Source: Pleomorphomonas sp. PLEO (GTDB taxonomy: Bacteria; Pseudomonadota; Alphaproteobacteria; Rhizobiales; Pleomorphomonadaceae). Taken from it: DNA of 64,000 nucleotides. Shown one piece after another: positions 19,282 to 27,207 of the stretch. The DNA is taken from the NCBI RefSeq assembly GCF_041320595.1, contig NZ_CP166625.1, positions 124,001 to 188,000 on the forward strand, read 5' to 3'. Within the stretch, counting starts at the first letter, position 1. The number at the start of each line of letters is the position of its first letter. A program made the position numbers and the translations under genes. The notes beneath the pieces are model-generated. The model worked only from the letters and a program-made list of their open reading frames with translations, was not told where the DNA came from and ran no database searches.

Positions 19282-20798
19282 CAGGCCGCCTCTTTCTTCC
19301 AGGCACCGGCCATCATCAAACCGAGGGCGCGCGCATCCACCTCATCAGCCGACACCGGTGGCGACAGACGCCCGCCAACGATGGCCTGGATGCGATCGGC
19401 AAGGCCGATCACCTCATCGAGGTCTTCGGAAATCAGCAGCACGGCAGTTCCCGCCTTTCTGGCGTCGAGGATGCGGGCATGAACGGCGGCAACGGCACCC
19501 TCGTCGAGGCCACGCGCCGGCTGGGCGGCAATCAGGATGGGTGGCCGCTCGGCCAGATTCCTGCCGAGGATCAGCTTCTGCATGTTACCGCCCGACAGAA
19601 GACGCGTGCGCGTGAGCGGGCCACCACCGCGCACGTCGAAATCGCGAACGATCCTATCGGCAAAGGCAACGGCGGCCCTGCGATCCACAAGGCCACGGCG
19701 GGAAAAGCGTGGCTCGTCGATGCGTTCCAGGACGGCGTTTTCCCAGACGGTCATCTCGCCGATTGCCCCTTCGTGGGTACGATCCTCCGGAATACGGCCA
19801 ATGCCGACGGCAACGGTATCTGCGACCGATAGATCGCCGATCGCCTCGCCATAGAGCAGGATGTCGCCCGAACTGCGGGCAAGCGTTCCGGACAGCAGAC
19901 GGGCAAGCACCGTCTGGCCGTTGCCTGAAACACCGATGATACCGAGCACCTCGCCGGCATGCAGGCGGAAGCTGACCTCTTTCAAGCGATCGACGCCGTC
20001 GATGCGCACTGAAACGGCCGCGGCTTCGAGGACCGCCTCACCGCGCTGGTGCGCCTCGCGCACCGGGCGGGCAACCCTATGGCCAACCATCAGTTCAGCC
20101 AGTTCGGCCTTCGAAGTGTCGGCCGACCGACGCTCGGCGACGACCTTGCCGCCGCGCAGCACGACGACGCGATCGGCGGTAGCCATCACCTCGTCGAGCT
20201 TGTGCGAGATGAAGATCAGCGACAGGCCTTGGCGGGCCATTTCCTTCAGTGTGGCAAACAACGTCTCGGCTTCGAGGTTGGTCAGCACCGCCGTCGGTTC
20301 GTCGAGGATCAGGATGTGGGCGTCGTTGTAGAGCGCCTTCAAGATCTCGACGCGCTGTTGCTCGCCGACCGACAGATCGCCGAGCCGAGCGTCGGGATCG
20401 ACAACGAGACCAAAACGCTCGGCGAGTGATTTCAGCTTCGTCCTGGCCCGCCCGGTCTCCGAGCGGATGGACCACAGCCTCTCGGTGCCGGTCATGACGT
20501 TTTCGAGCACCGTCAGATTGGGTGCCAACGAGAAGTGCTGGTGCACCATGCCGATACCGGCGTGGATGGCGGCACGCGGCTTGCCGGGCGGCAGATCGGC
20601 ACCCTCGACACGGATATGCCCTTCATCGGGCATGTAGTGGCCGAACAGGATGCTCATCAGCGTGGTTTTGCCGGCGCCGTTCTCGCCGAGCAGGGCAACG
20701 ATCTCACCCCGCGCAAGGGTCATCGAGATGGCGTCGTTGGCCTTGTTGTCGCCGAAACTCTTGCTGACGCGATCGATCTCCAGAACCGTTTCGGTCAT
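19281..20798 (-). CDS. Double-domain ABC ATPase of BMP-type importer
   Basis: The 505-aa protein carries two fused nucleotide-binding domains, as in sugar and nucleoside importers of the RbsA/YufO type. The first has Walker A GENGAGKTTLMS near residues 38-49, signature LSVGEQQRVEIL near 140-151 and Walker B ILILDEPTAVL. The second has a degenerate Walker A (GVSGNGQTVLARLL, Gln in place of Lys-Thr/Ser), signature LSGGNMQKLILGRNLAE and a changed Walker B (ILIAAQPARGLD). The uneven pair is normal for this family: one site is catalytically weak. The stop overlaps the permease start and its own start overlaps the amidase stop, so it is tightly coupled. Confidence 0.93.
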   Translation of the reverse strand: MTETVLEIDRVSKSFGDNKANDAISMTLARGEIVALLGENGAGKTTLMSILFGHYMPDEGHIRVEGADLPPGKPRAAIHAGIGMVHQHFSLAPNLTVLENVMTGTERLWSIRSETGRARTKLKSLAERFGLVVDPDARLGDLSVGEQQRVEILKALYNDAHILILDEPTAVLTNLEAETLFATLKEMARQGLSLIFISHKLDEVMATADRVVVLRGGKVVAERRSADTSKAELAELMVGHRVARPVREAHQRGEAVLEAAAVSVRIDGVDRLKEVSFRLHAGEVLGIIGVSGNGQTVLARLLSGTLARSSGDILLYGEAIGDLSVADTVAVGIGRIPEDRTHEGAIGEMTVWENAVLERIDEPRFSRRGLVDRRAAVAFADRIVRDFDVRGGGPLTRTRLLSGGNMQKLILGRNLAERPPILIAAQPARGLDEGAVAAVHARILDARKAGTAVLLISEDLDEVIGLADRIQAIVGGRLSPPVSADEVDARALGLMMAGAWKKEAA

Positions 20799-22210
20799 GA
20801 CGGCAATCCCGCGACGGGGAAGCGATGTTGCCAGCGATCGTCCTGTTCGAGCATCGCCGCCAGCGAAAGCAGCTGACGGTCGGCTCCCAGCGGGGCGAAC
20901 ATCTGCACGGGCAATGGTAAGCCGTCGGCATCGGCGCCGAAAGGCATGGTCAGCGCCGGGAAGCCGGAGATGTTGCCGAGTGTCGCAAGTGGCGCCAGGG
21001 AGATCATGCGGTTGAGATGAAGATCGGTATCGTCATGATCTGAGGGGAAAGAGGCGATCGGCGGTGGCGCCGTGGCCAGCATCGGCGCGAGCAAAACGTC
21101 GACCCGGTCGAACAACCGCCAGAGATTGCGCGACACCAGAACGCCGGCCGTCTGTGAACGCCAGAACGCGGCCGCGGAAAGGGCCCTTCCCCGCTTTGCG
21201 AAGGCCTGTGTCATAGGCTCCGTCAGCGAGATGTCGATGCCATCGGTTTCCGAGAGAGCCGCCAGATTGGTGGCCACGAGGTCGTAGAAGAGGCGCGCCG
21301 AAGCCGAAGCCATGGTCGCAACATCTGACCAGGCGATTGGAACCAGCCGATGACCAGAGGCTTCGAGAAACCGGCCAGCCGCCTCGATGGCGACGGACCG
21401 CTCGGGAGTCGTCGGGAAATCTGGTCCTGTCTCCGAAAGAAGGGCAATCTTCAGAGGACCAGCCTTCGGCTCGGCAAGGGATACATCCGCGAACGGTCCC
21501 CTTGTTTTGCCGGCAACGACCGAAAGCAGGCTCGCGCTGTCTCTCACGCTACGCGACACGCAGAGTTCAGAAGCTATACCGCCGAGATGGTTGCCGAAGG
21601 CGGGGCCGGCCGGCATGACACCTCGGCTGGGCTTCAGCCCGACGAGGCCGCAACAGGCAGCCGGCACACGGATGGAGCCGCCGGCATCGGTCGCGTGCGC
21701 AATGGCGACGATGCCCGCAGCAACGGCCGCCGCCGCGCCACCCGACGAGCCGCCGGGTGTGCGCATGGAATCGAGCGGATTGCGGGCGAGCGGACCAATC
21801 TCCGGCTCGCTTGCCAGAGACAGACCAAATTCCGGTGCCGTCGTCAGGCCGAACGGCAGCAGACCGGCGACACGGAAGCGGCCTCCGAGATCGGAATCGG
21901 CGGCGTCGGGCCGATGACGAGCGAACAGCCGCGAGCCGGCGACCACCGGCAGCCCGGCAAACGGACCGCCAAGGTCCTTGGCAAGCGTCGGCACACCGCC
22001 GAATGGCCTGCTAGAAAACCGGTCGGGATCGGTTCGGTGCTCTTCATCGGCCGCCGCCGCTTCGCGTCGACCAAGGTCGGCGTCGATATGGCAAAGCGCA
22101 CCGAGATCGGAGCGCGATGCGGCAGCGGCAAGTGAGGCCGCCATGGCCTCGCTTGCCGTGAGACGCCCAGTGCGGATCGCCTCGGCCAGCGCTGTCGCGT
22201 CGCCTTTCAT
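20795..22210 (-). CDS. Amidase-signature family hydrolase
   Basis: This 471-aa enzyme has the amidase signature fold. The Ser-cisSer-Lys triad is Lys78 (PTLAKDLG), Ser155 (in RTPGGSSGG) and the nucleophile Ser179 (in TDAGGSIRVPA). GLVGLKPSRG follows as usual. Such enzymes cleave amides; this is not GatA, which has other context. It lies between the binding-protein gene (8 bp apart) and the ATPase gene (4-bp overlap), so it is part of the importer operon and probably acts on the imported compound or a derivative after ring opening. The specific substrate is unknown. Confidence 0.9.
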   Translation of the reverse strand: MKGDATALAEAIRTGRLTASEAMAASLAAAASRSDLGALCHIDADLGRREAAAADEEHRTDPDRFSSRPFGGVPTLAKDLGGPFAGLPVVAGSRLFARHRPDAADSDLGGRFRVAGLLPFGLTTAPEFGLSLASEPEIGPLARNPLDSMRTPGGSSGGAAAAVAAGIVAIAHATDAGGSIRVPAACCGLVGLKPSRGVMPAGPAFGNHLGGIASELCVSRSVRDSASLLSVVAGKTRGPFADVSLAEPKAGPLKIALLSETGPDFPTTPERSVAIEAAGRFLEASGHRLVPIAWSDVATMASASARLFYDLVATNLAALSETDGIDISLTEPMTQAFAKRGRALSAAAFWRSQTAGVLVSRNLWRLFDRVDVLLAPMLATAPPPIASFPSDHDDTDLHLNRMISLAPLATLGNISGFPALTMPFGADADGLPLPVQMFAPLGADRQLLSLAAMLEQDDRWQHRFPVAGLPS

Positions 22211-22218
22211 GAGCCGGC

Positions 22219-23199
22219 TTACTTCGGCTCAGCGGTGTCGCGCGGCACCTCGAAGGCGCCGGACTTGATCTTCGCCCGCACCTCTTCCATGGCCGCCTCG
22301 GCATCGGCCGGCGCCACACCCTTCACATAGGCGATATCGCTGCCGCCTTCCTTCATCAGGCCGAAGGCGGTGTAGTCCTTGCCCACCGGCTTGCCAGCGG
22401 CCGCGTCGGCAATGGCCGCGTTCAGGATCGGCCGGAAGCCCCACAAGGCATTGGCAAACACCGTGTCGGGATAGCGCGGTGTGTAGTCGATCAGCGAACC
22501 TACCGCCTTGATGCCACGCTCCTTGGCGGCGTCCGCCGTGCCGATGCGCTCGCCGAACAGGATGTCGGCGCCGGCATCGATCTGGGCAAGGCCGGCCTCG
22601 CGCGCCTTCGGCGGGTCAAAGAAGGTGCCGATGAAGCTGACGAGGTGCTTCGCCTGAGGATTGACGGCTTTGACGCCGGCCGCGAAGGCGTTGATCAGCA
22701 TGTTGACTTCGGGGATCGGCATGGCGCCGACCGAGCCGACGACGTTGGACTTGGTCATCTTGCCGGCCAGCATGCCGGCGAGATAGGCGCCGTCATGGTT
22801 CCAGGTGCCGAAGACGCCGAAATTACCGCCGGCCGCCGCGCCCGACGAGCCGAGCACCAACGCCGTATCGGGATAGTCGGCAGCCACTTGGCGTGCTTCC
22901 TTCTCGACCGCGTAGGCCTCGCCGATGATCAGCTTGTTGCCGGCTTCGGCATATTCGCGCATGGCGCGCGCATAGTCGGTTCCGGAGACGCCCTCGGAGA
23001 AGGTGTATTCAATGGCGCCCTCAGCGGCGGCGTCCTGCAATGCCTTGTGCAGGCAGGAGTTCCAGGCGTTCTCCACCGGCGAGGCGTGGATGCCGGCGAC
23101 CTTCAGCGGCGTAGCGGCGCGTACCGGCAGGATGAAGCCACCGACGCCGAGCGCAAGGCCCGACGCCAGCACGGCGCGGCGGGAAAGACGATAGTCCAT
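22219..23199 (-). CDS. BMP-family ABC substrate-binding protein
   Basis: The 326-aa periplasmic binding protein belongs to the BMP/Med family (basic membrane protein, PnrA-like). A signal peptide with a twin-arginine-like start (LSRRAVLASGLALGVGG) ends near residue 28 (PVRA). The mature protein has the family segments VAADYPDTALVLGSSGAA, GTWNHDGAYLAGMLAGKMTK and VVGSVGAMPIPEVNMLINAF. Relatives bind purine nucleosides; others in proteobacteria bind different small cyclic compounds. It is the first gene of the minus-strand operon and sits just after the promoter/dyad at 23245-23290. Confidence 0.92.
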   Translation of the reverse strand: MDYRLSRRAVLASGLALGVGGFILPVRAATPLKVAGIHASPVENAWNSCLHKALQDAAAEGAIEYTFSEGVSGTDYARAMREYAEAGNKLIIGEAYAVEKEARQVAADYPDTALVLGSSGAAAGGNFGVFGTWNHDGAYLAGMLAGKMTKSNVVGSVGAMPIPEVNMLINAFAAGVKAVNPQAKHLVSFIGTFFDPPKAREAGLAQIDAGADILFGERIGTADAAKERGIKAVGSLIDYTPRYPDTVFANALWGFRPILNAAIADAAAGKPVGKDYTAFGLMKEGGSDIAYVKGVAPADAEAAMEEVRAKIKSGAFEVPRDTAEPK

Positions 23200-23244
23200 G
23201 GTGGTCCCCTCTGGCTTTTTGATTGTGTTTTGAAAGGCGTACCA

Positions 23245-23290
23245 GTGCCCAAAATTTTGTCAAGTTACCGCAAGACACAAAATTGGGCAC
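23245..23290 (-). promoter_or_regulatory. Promoter with overlapping dyad for the BMP operon
   Basis: GTGCCCAAAATTTTGTC and GACACAAAATTGGGCAC form an imperfect inverted repeat 11 bp apart. On the minus strand a perfect -35 TTGACA (plus positions 23258-23263) lies inside it; the -10, expected near 23236-23241, is poor. The layout suggests a repressor or activator site covering the -35. Confidence 0.55.
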
Positions 23291-23355
23291 AAGAAACAGC
23301 CGGTGCCGAGGAGTATTACCTCTGGATGTGAGGCATCTAAAATACGCGCCAGGAC

Positions 23356-25761
23356 TCACCCGACACGGATGAGATCGAGAGCACGAATATCAGCCTCATT
23401 CCGCGCCCCGCTCATGCCGCCGGGGCTGATGTAGGTTGCGTTTGACGCAAGATAACTCATGTTGAAAAAATCATCGATCTCGACGCGATAGCGGCCGGCC
23501 GGAAGGCGTATCGACAGCGCCGTCGAGCGGCGGAGCGGATTGACCGGCGTCATGTGCGGCATCTGGACGATGCCCGAGGCGACGAGCTGCCCCTCGGCAT
23601 CGAGTACTTTTATCCTCTTCACGGCGTTGGTCACGCCGGTCTGGATGTGAAAGCTATGGTTTCGATAAAGGAGCGCAAGTCGATAGTCGCCAGCCTCACG
23701 CACGGCCAATTCGGGAAAGACGATGCGATCATCCCGCCGCTCGACATTGGCGCTATCGATCCCGATGGTCAGGACCGCGCCTGCCTCGATCGCCGCTTCC
23801 CGTGACGGGTGCGAAGCATTGCCACTTTCGGCAAAGCGCGCGACGACGCGATAGGCGCGACGGATGCCAGGGTGAAGCGGAACGGGGTCATGCCAGATCT
23901 GATCGGCGAGATCGGTCGCCGCCGCCACTCCGTCCCGCAGCACGGTGAAGAGGAGAGCATCACGCCGGCCGGAGCGCGGGAGCTGCCCCTCGAAATTGAG
24001 CCGTACCCGCCCATCCTCAATGACGAGATCGGTGATCACCGGCTCGCGGGGCGAGAAGATACGCGGATCGTCATGCGTGACGGCTTCGACGACGGGAATC
24101 ATTGAAAGGCCGGCGTCATCGGCAACCAAATCGCCAAAGACCACTTCGACAAGATTGTCGTCCCGCAACTGAGCGTCGTCGATGAGACCCGATATCGGCG
24201 CGCCGTTAAGGCGCACTTCGCGCAAGGCGTAATACCCCTGCCCGGCGGCGCGCGGCGGCAAGTTGAGCGCGATGGCGATCCGCCGACCATGGTGCACGAG
24301 GCCTTGAAGTTCGGCCCTATCATCGCCGAGCCGATCGCGGACGTGGGCCGAGAGGAAGGGCACGAGGCGAAAACCGCCTGCCTCCGGCCGATAGCCGAAG
24401 ATGGCCGTCATCGCCATGCCGAGATAGCCGCCGACCGACCAGAGCTGACGCGCCGAGGAGATGCACGGACCGTCATCGAACCATGTGCGGCCGGTCAGCC
24501 ATTCCTGGTTCTCGACATTGTCGAGATTGAGCGCGGCGGCTCGCACCAGCGAATCGAAGGCATGGTCGAAAGCAGCGACGGCTTCCACCTCGACGGCGGC
24601 CTGGAGTTCGTAAGCCGTGACGAACGGCCAGATGGCGCGGTTGTGGTAGCAGAAGATATCCGGCTGAGCCGGGTAATAAACCGGCACGCCGAAGGGAACG
24701 TGCGGATAGGTCGAGAGGATCCGTCGCGCTCGGCCGTGATCGGCGACGCCGGTCAGGATCGCCAGGGACAGGCCCAGCATGTCGAACTTTTCAACCGGCT
24801 GCGCCGGACTGTCGGGCGTGGTGATCGAAGCGTAGAGCCCCTTCGCTTCGACCCAGAAGCCGCGATTGATGGCCGCCCTGAGATCGGCGGCCCAGACGGC
24901 GTAGCGGTCCGCTATCGCCTGATCGCCGCGCTCGGCGGCAAGATGGGCGGCGAGATCGAGTGCCTTGAAGTGACAAACGTTGGTGGAGAGCGCCTTGGAC
25001 TTGGCGATGGTGGTGAGGTCGCCGATCGCCCAGGGGGCGTAAGTCTGGTCGCGCCAGTCGAGGAAAGACTGCTCGCCACGATAAAGACCGTCGGCGGGAT
25101 CGAAGGCGGCGAGACGATCGGCCTCAATGGTTCCCGACAGCGCGCGGAAGGCGGTGTCGGCAAAGTTGGCGCGGCCATCGCCGTGAAGGGTATTGAGCAG
25201 CGCCTCGGCCCCGAAGGCCCAGGAGACGCGATCGGTGCTGACTGGCCAGCTGCCACCAGAACCGGTATCCTGAACGATCTGCAGGCTGCCGGCCGGAAGT
25301 CCCTCCGGCAGGGCGAGACCGTCGCGAAACGGGCTCACCTTGTAGAGAAGCGTGGTGGCAGCCCGATCAGGGTCGAGCGCGGCAAGACCGAGATGGGTGG
25401 CGTAGGACACGTCGCGCGTCCAGACATAGGTCCACTTCTCGCCGGTCTGAAAGCATTCGCAGGGGATGGGCTCGCCATGGCGATAGGCACCGTCGCGGAT
25501 CGATGAGACGGCGTTGAGCCGGGCATCGTCGACCGCCTGGGCAAAGAGCGCATCGAACAACGGCGAGCCCGTCATCGTCCTCGGGTCGGCGGGCCGTTCC
25601 TCGATCCGCCTGGACCGCGACGGGTTGTCGCGTCGAGCGGCCGTCGTGGTCAGTTCGAACACGCGATTGCCATTGAACGCGCCAATCCTGACCTCGACCG
25701 TTTCATCGCGCCCGGAGGGCTCGGTCGGATAGGGCGGAAAGGACAGACTTTCCTCGCGCAT
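23356..25761 (-). CDS. Six-hairpin glycosidase-like protein
   Basis: This is a large 801-aa protein with an N-terminal beta region, a central (alpha/alpha)6 barrel and a C-terminal beta domain. The barrel begins near FDALFAQAVDDARLNAVSSI (residue 69) and holds CFQTGEKWTYVWTRDVSYA near 103-121. Its Trp-Thr-Arg-Asp resembles the aglycone/active-site loop of GH15-, GH63- and GH133-like inverting enzymes. I cannot fix the GH family. No signal peptide is visible, so it is probably cytoplasmic. The start at 25761 (MREESLSF) has GGAGA upstream. It lies 97 bp downstream of the LacI regulator on the same strand, so it probably belongs to the same sugar regulon. Confidence 0.82.
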   Translation of the reverse strand: MREESLSFPPYPTEPSGRDETVEVRIGAFNGNRVFELTTTAARRDNPSRSRRIEERPADPRTMTGSPLFDALFAQAVDDARLNAVSSIRDGAYRHGEPIPCECFQTGEKWTYVWTRDVSYATHLGLAALDPDRAATTLLYKVSPFRDGLALPEGLPAGSLQIVQDTGSGGSWPVSTDRVSWAFGAEALLNTLHGDGRANFADTAFRALSGTIEADRLAAFDPADGLYRGEQSFLDWRDQTYAPWAIGDLTTIAKSKALSTNVCHFKALDLAAHLAAERGDQAIADRYAVWAADLRAAINRGFWVEAKGLYASITTPDSPAQPVEKFDMLGLSLAILTGVADHGRARRILSTYPHVPFGVPVYYPAQPDIFCYHNRAIWPFVTAYELQAAVEVEAVAAFDHAFDSLVRAAALNLDNVENQEWLTGRTWFDDGPCISSARQLWSVGGYLGMAMTAIFGYRPEAGGFRLVPFLSAHVRDRLGDDRAELQGLVHHGRRIAIALNLPPRAAGQGYYALREVRLNGAPISGLIDDAQLRDDNLVEVVFGDLVADDAGLSMIPVVEAVTHDDPRIFSPREPVITDLVIEDGRVRLNFEGQLPRSGRRDALLFTVLRDGVAAATDLADQIWHDPVPLHPGIRRAYRVVARFAESGNASHPSREAAIEAGAVLTIGIDSANVERRDDRIVFPELAVREAGDYRLALLYRNHSFHIQTGVTNAVKRIKVLDAEGQLVASGIVQMPHMTPVNPLRRSTALSIRLPAGRYRVEIDDFFNMSYLASNATYISPGGMSGARNEADIRALDLIRVG

Positions 25762-25858
25762 GGTCGTCTCCGGAAGCGGGCGAATCGGCTGCCGACGCCC
25801 TTTACCAAGATCTACGCCTGTCCGTCGCCATCCGGAACGGCGGTCGCGCTTGCCGGCG

Positions 25859-26890
25859 TCAGCCGACGTGGAAACCATCGCTGTCGCGTCCGACCAACTC
25901 CCACGGCCAGATCTCCTGGATCAACGCGTTGCCATAACCTTCGGCAAAGCGCGGCATCGAGGCAAGCAAGGCCTGAGCGAGGCGCCGGCCAAGGCCATAG
26001 AGATCAATCCGGAAGCAGGTGAGCGGCGGCGCCATGAACTGGGCGATGGCAGTGTCGGCCGAGCAACTGAGGATGGCCACGTCATGACCTGGCTGTCGGC
26101 CGGTTTCGGAGAGGTAGGAATAGGCGCCAACCACGGCTCGATAATGTGGGAAGATCACCGCCGTCGGCGGCTCGGCCATGGCGAGAAAATCGGTCATCGC
26201 CTTGTAACCACCTTCCTCGTGCGTGTCCGTCTTGATCATCAGAGCTTCGTCGACAACGAGGCCGTGGCCGGCAAGTTCACGCCGGAAGGCGTCCTGGAGC
26301 ATGCTGTCGAGCCGGTAGCCGGGATCGCCGGTCACCAAGGCGACGCGGCGATGACCGAAGCCGACGAGACGGTCGATGGCGGCGCGCATGGCAAAATCGA
26401 AGTCAAGGTCCATCCAGGGATGGGTGCCGCCCGACCACGACCGGCCCATGGTGGCGAAGGGAAAGCCGCGGCCGGCCAGATAGTCGAGGCGCGGATCGTC
26501 GTCGCGCGTCTCGGCAAGGATCAGTGCATCGGCCTGCCGGCGCTCGACGATGCGTTTGACGCGGTCGAGCATGTCGAGGTCGGGCTTGTTCAAGTGGATG
26601 ACGAGGTCGAGGCCGTGCTCGGCAAACTGGTCTTGAATACCGCGCGACAGCTCCATGAAGAACATGGTGTCGGTCTTGGAGGTGAGATCGGTGGAGAGCA
26701 GCAGCGCCACGACATTGAGAGTGCCTTGCCGCAGGCTGCGCCCGGCTTGGTCAGGCGCATAGCCAAGCTCGGCGGCTGCCTCAAGCACGCGCTTGCGCGT
26801 CTCGGCGTTGACCTCCGGATGACCGTTGAGCGCTCGCGATACCGTACCGATGGAAATGTTGAGATGGCGCGCCAGTTCCTTGATGCCCAA
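25859..26890 (-). CDS. LacI-family transcriptional regulator (alpha-xyloside locus)
   Basis: The 343-aa protein has a LacI HTH at its very N-terminus (LGIKELARHLNISIGTVSRA, LNGHPEV) with hinge GYAPDQAGRSLRQG, followed by a periplasmic-binding-protein-like effector domain. The start is taken as TTG at 26890, because GGAGG lies 8 bp upstream and all LacI proteins begin right at the helix-turn-helix; the frame is open further upstream but that extension is not LacI-like. The divergent gene is the GH31 alpha-xylosidase, and a perfect palindrome lies between them, so this is the likely repressor of the locus. Effector: probably the imported sugar. Confidence 0.92.
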   Translation of the reverse strand: MGIKELARHLNISIGTVSRALNGHPEVNAETRKRVLEAAAELGYAPDQAGRSLRQGTLNVVALLLSTDLTSKTDTMFFMELSRGIQDQFAEHGLDLVIHLNKPDLDMLDRVKRIVERRQADALILAETRDDDPRLDYLAGRGFPFATMGRSWSGGTHPWMDLDFDFAMRAAIDRLVGFGHRRVALVTGDPGYRLDSMLQDAFRRELAGHGLVVDEALMIKTDTHEEGGYKAMTDFLAMAEPPTAVIFPHYRAVVGAYSYLSETGRQPGHDVAILSCSADTAIAQFMAPPLTCFRIDLYGLGRRLAQALLASMPRFAEGYGNALIQEIWPWELVGRDSDGFHVG

Positions 26891-27064
26891 TCTCTCATCC
26901 TCCGCATCCAGCGCCGGCCACCTTCCAGAGGGGCCAACCACCTGTCGCCCCCGTCTTTCAGCAGAAATCCGGTAGGCGATCAATAGGCGGAACACCCGGT
27001 GTCGTCGAGGAAATCTCTCCCGCCACCGGCCGTGGCGGCGAGTATCCCCCGATACAAAAGCCCT

Positions 27065-27093
27065 TTGACAGAAGGCACCCGCGCCGTTATCGT
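27065..27093 (+). promoter_or_regulatory. Promoter of the GH31 gene
   Basis: TTGACA at 27065-27070 and TATCGT at 27088-27093 are separated by 17 bp. The LacI-type palindrome starts on the next base, so the operator covers +1. The rest of the 317-bp divergent spacer shows no gene. Confidence 0.75.
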
Positions 27094-27107
27094 CGTAAAC
27101 GTTTACG
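27094..27107. promoter_or_regulatory. LacI-type operator, copy 1
   Basis: This is the perfect 14-bp palindrome CGTAAACGTTTACG with the central CG typical of LacI/GalR operators. The same 14 bp occur at 34067-34080 in front of the importer genes. Confidence 0.8.
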
Positions 27108-27207
27108 GAATAGAGGAAGGCCGTAGAATCGCAAGCCCCACGAAGGTCTTGATGGCGGACGGCAAGTGCGTAGCTCCCCCTCGGCGGAGCATCCTGGGAG
27201 GAAGACA

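Noticed and set aside
17294-19306. Fusion of the two BMP-type permeases into one 670-aa protein
   Set aside because: The N-terminal half in that frame is a shadow; separate starts with an ATGA overlap explain both genes.
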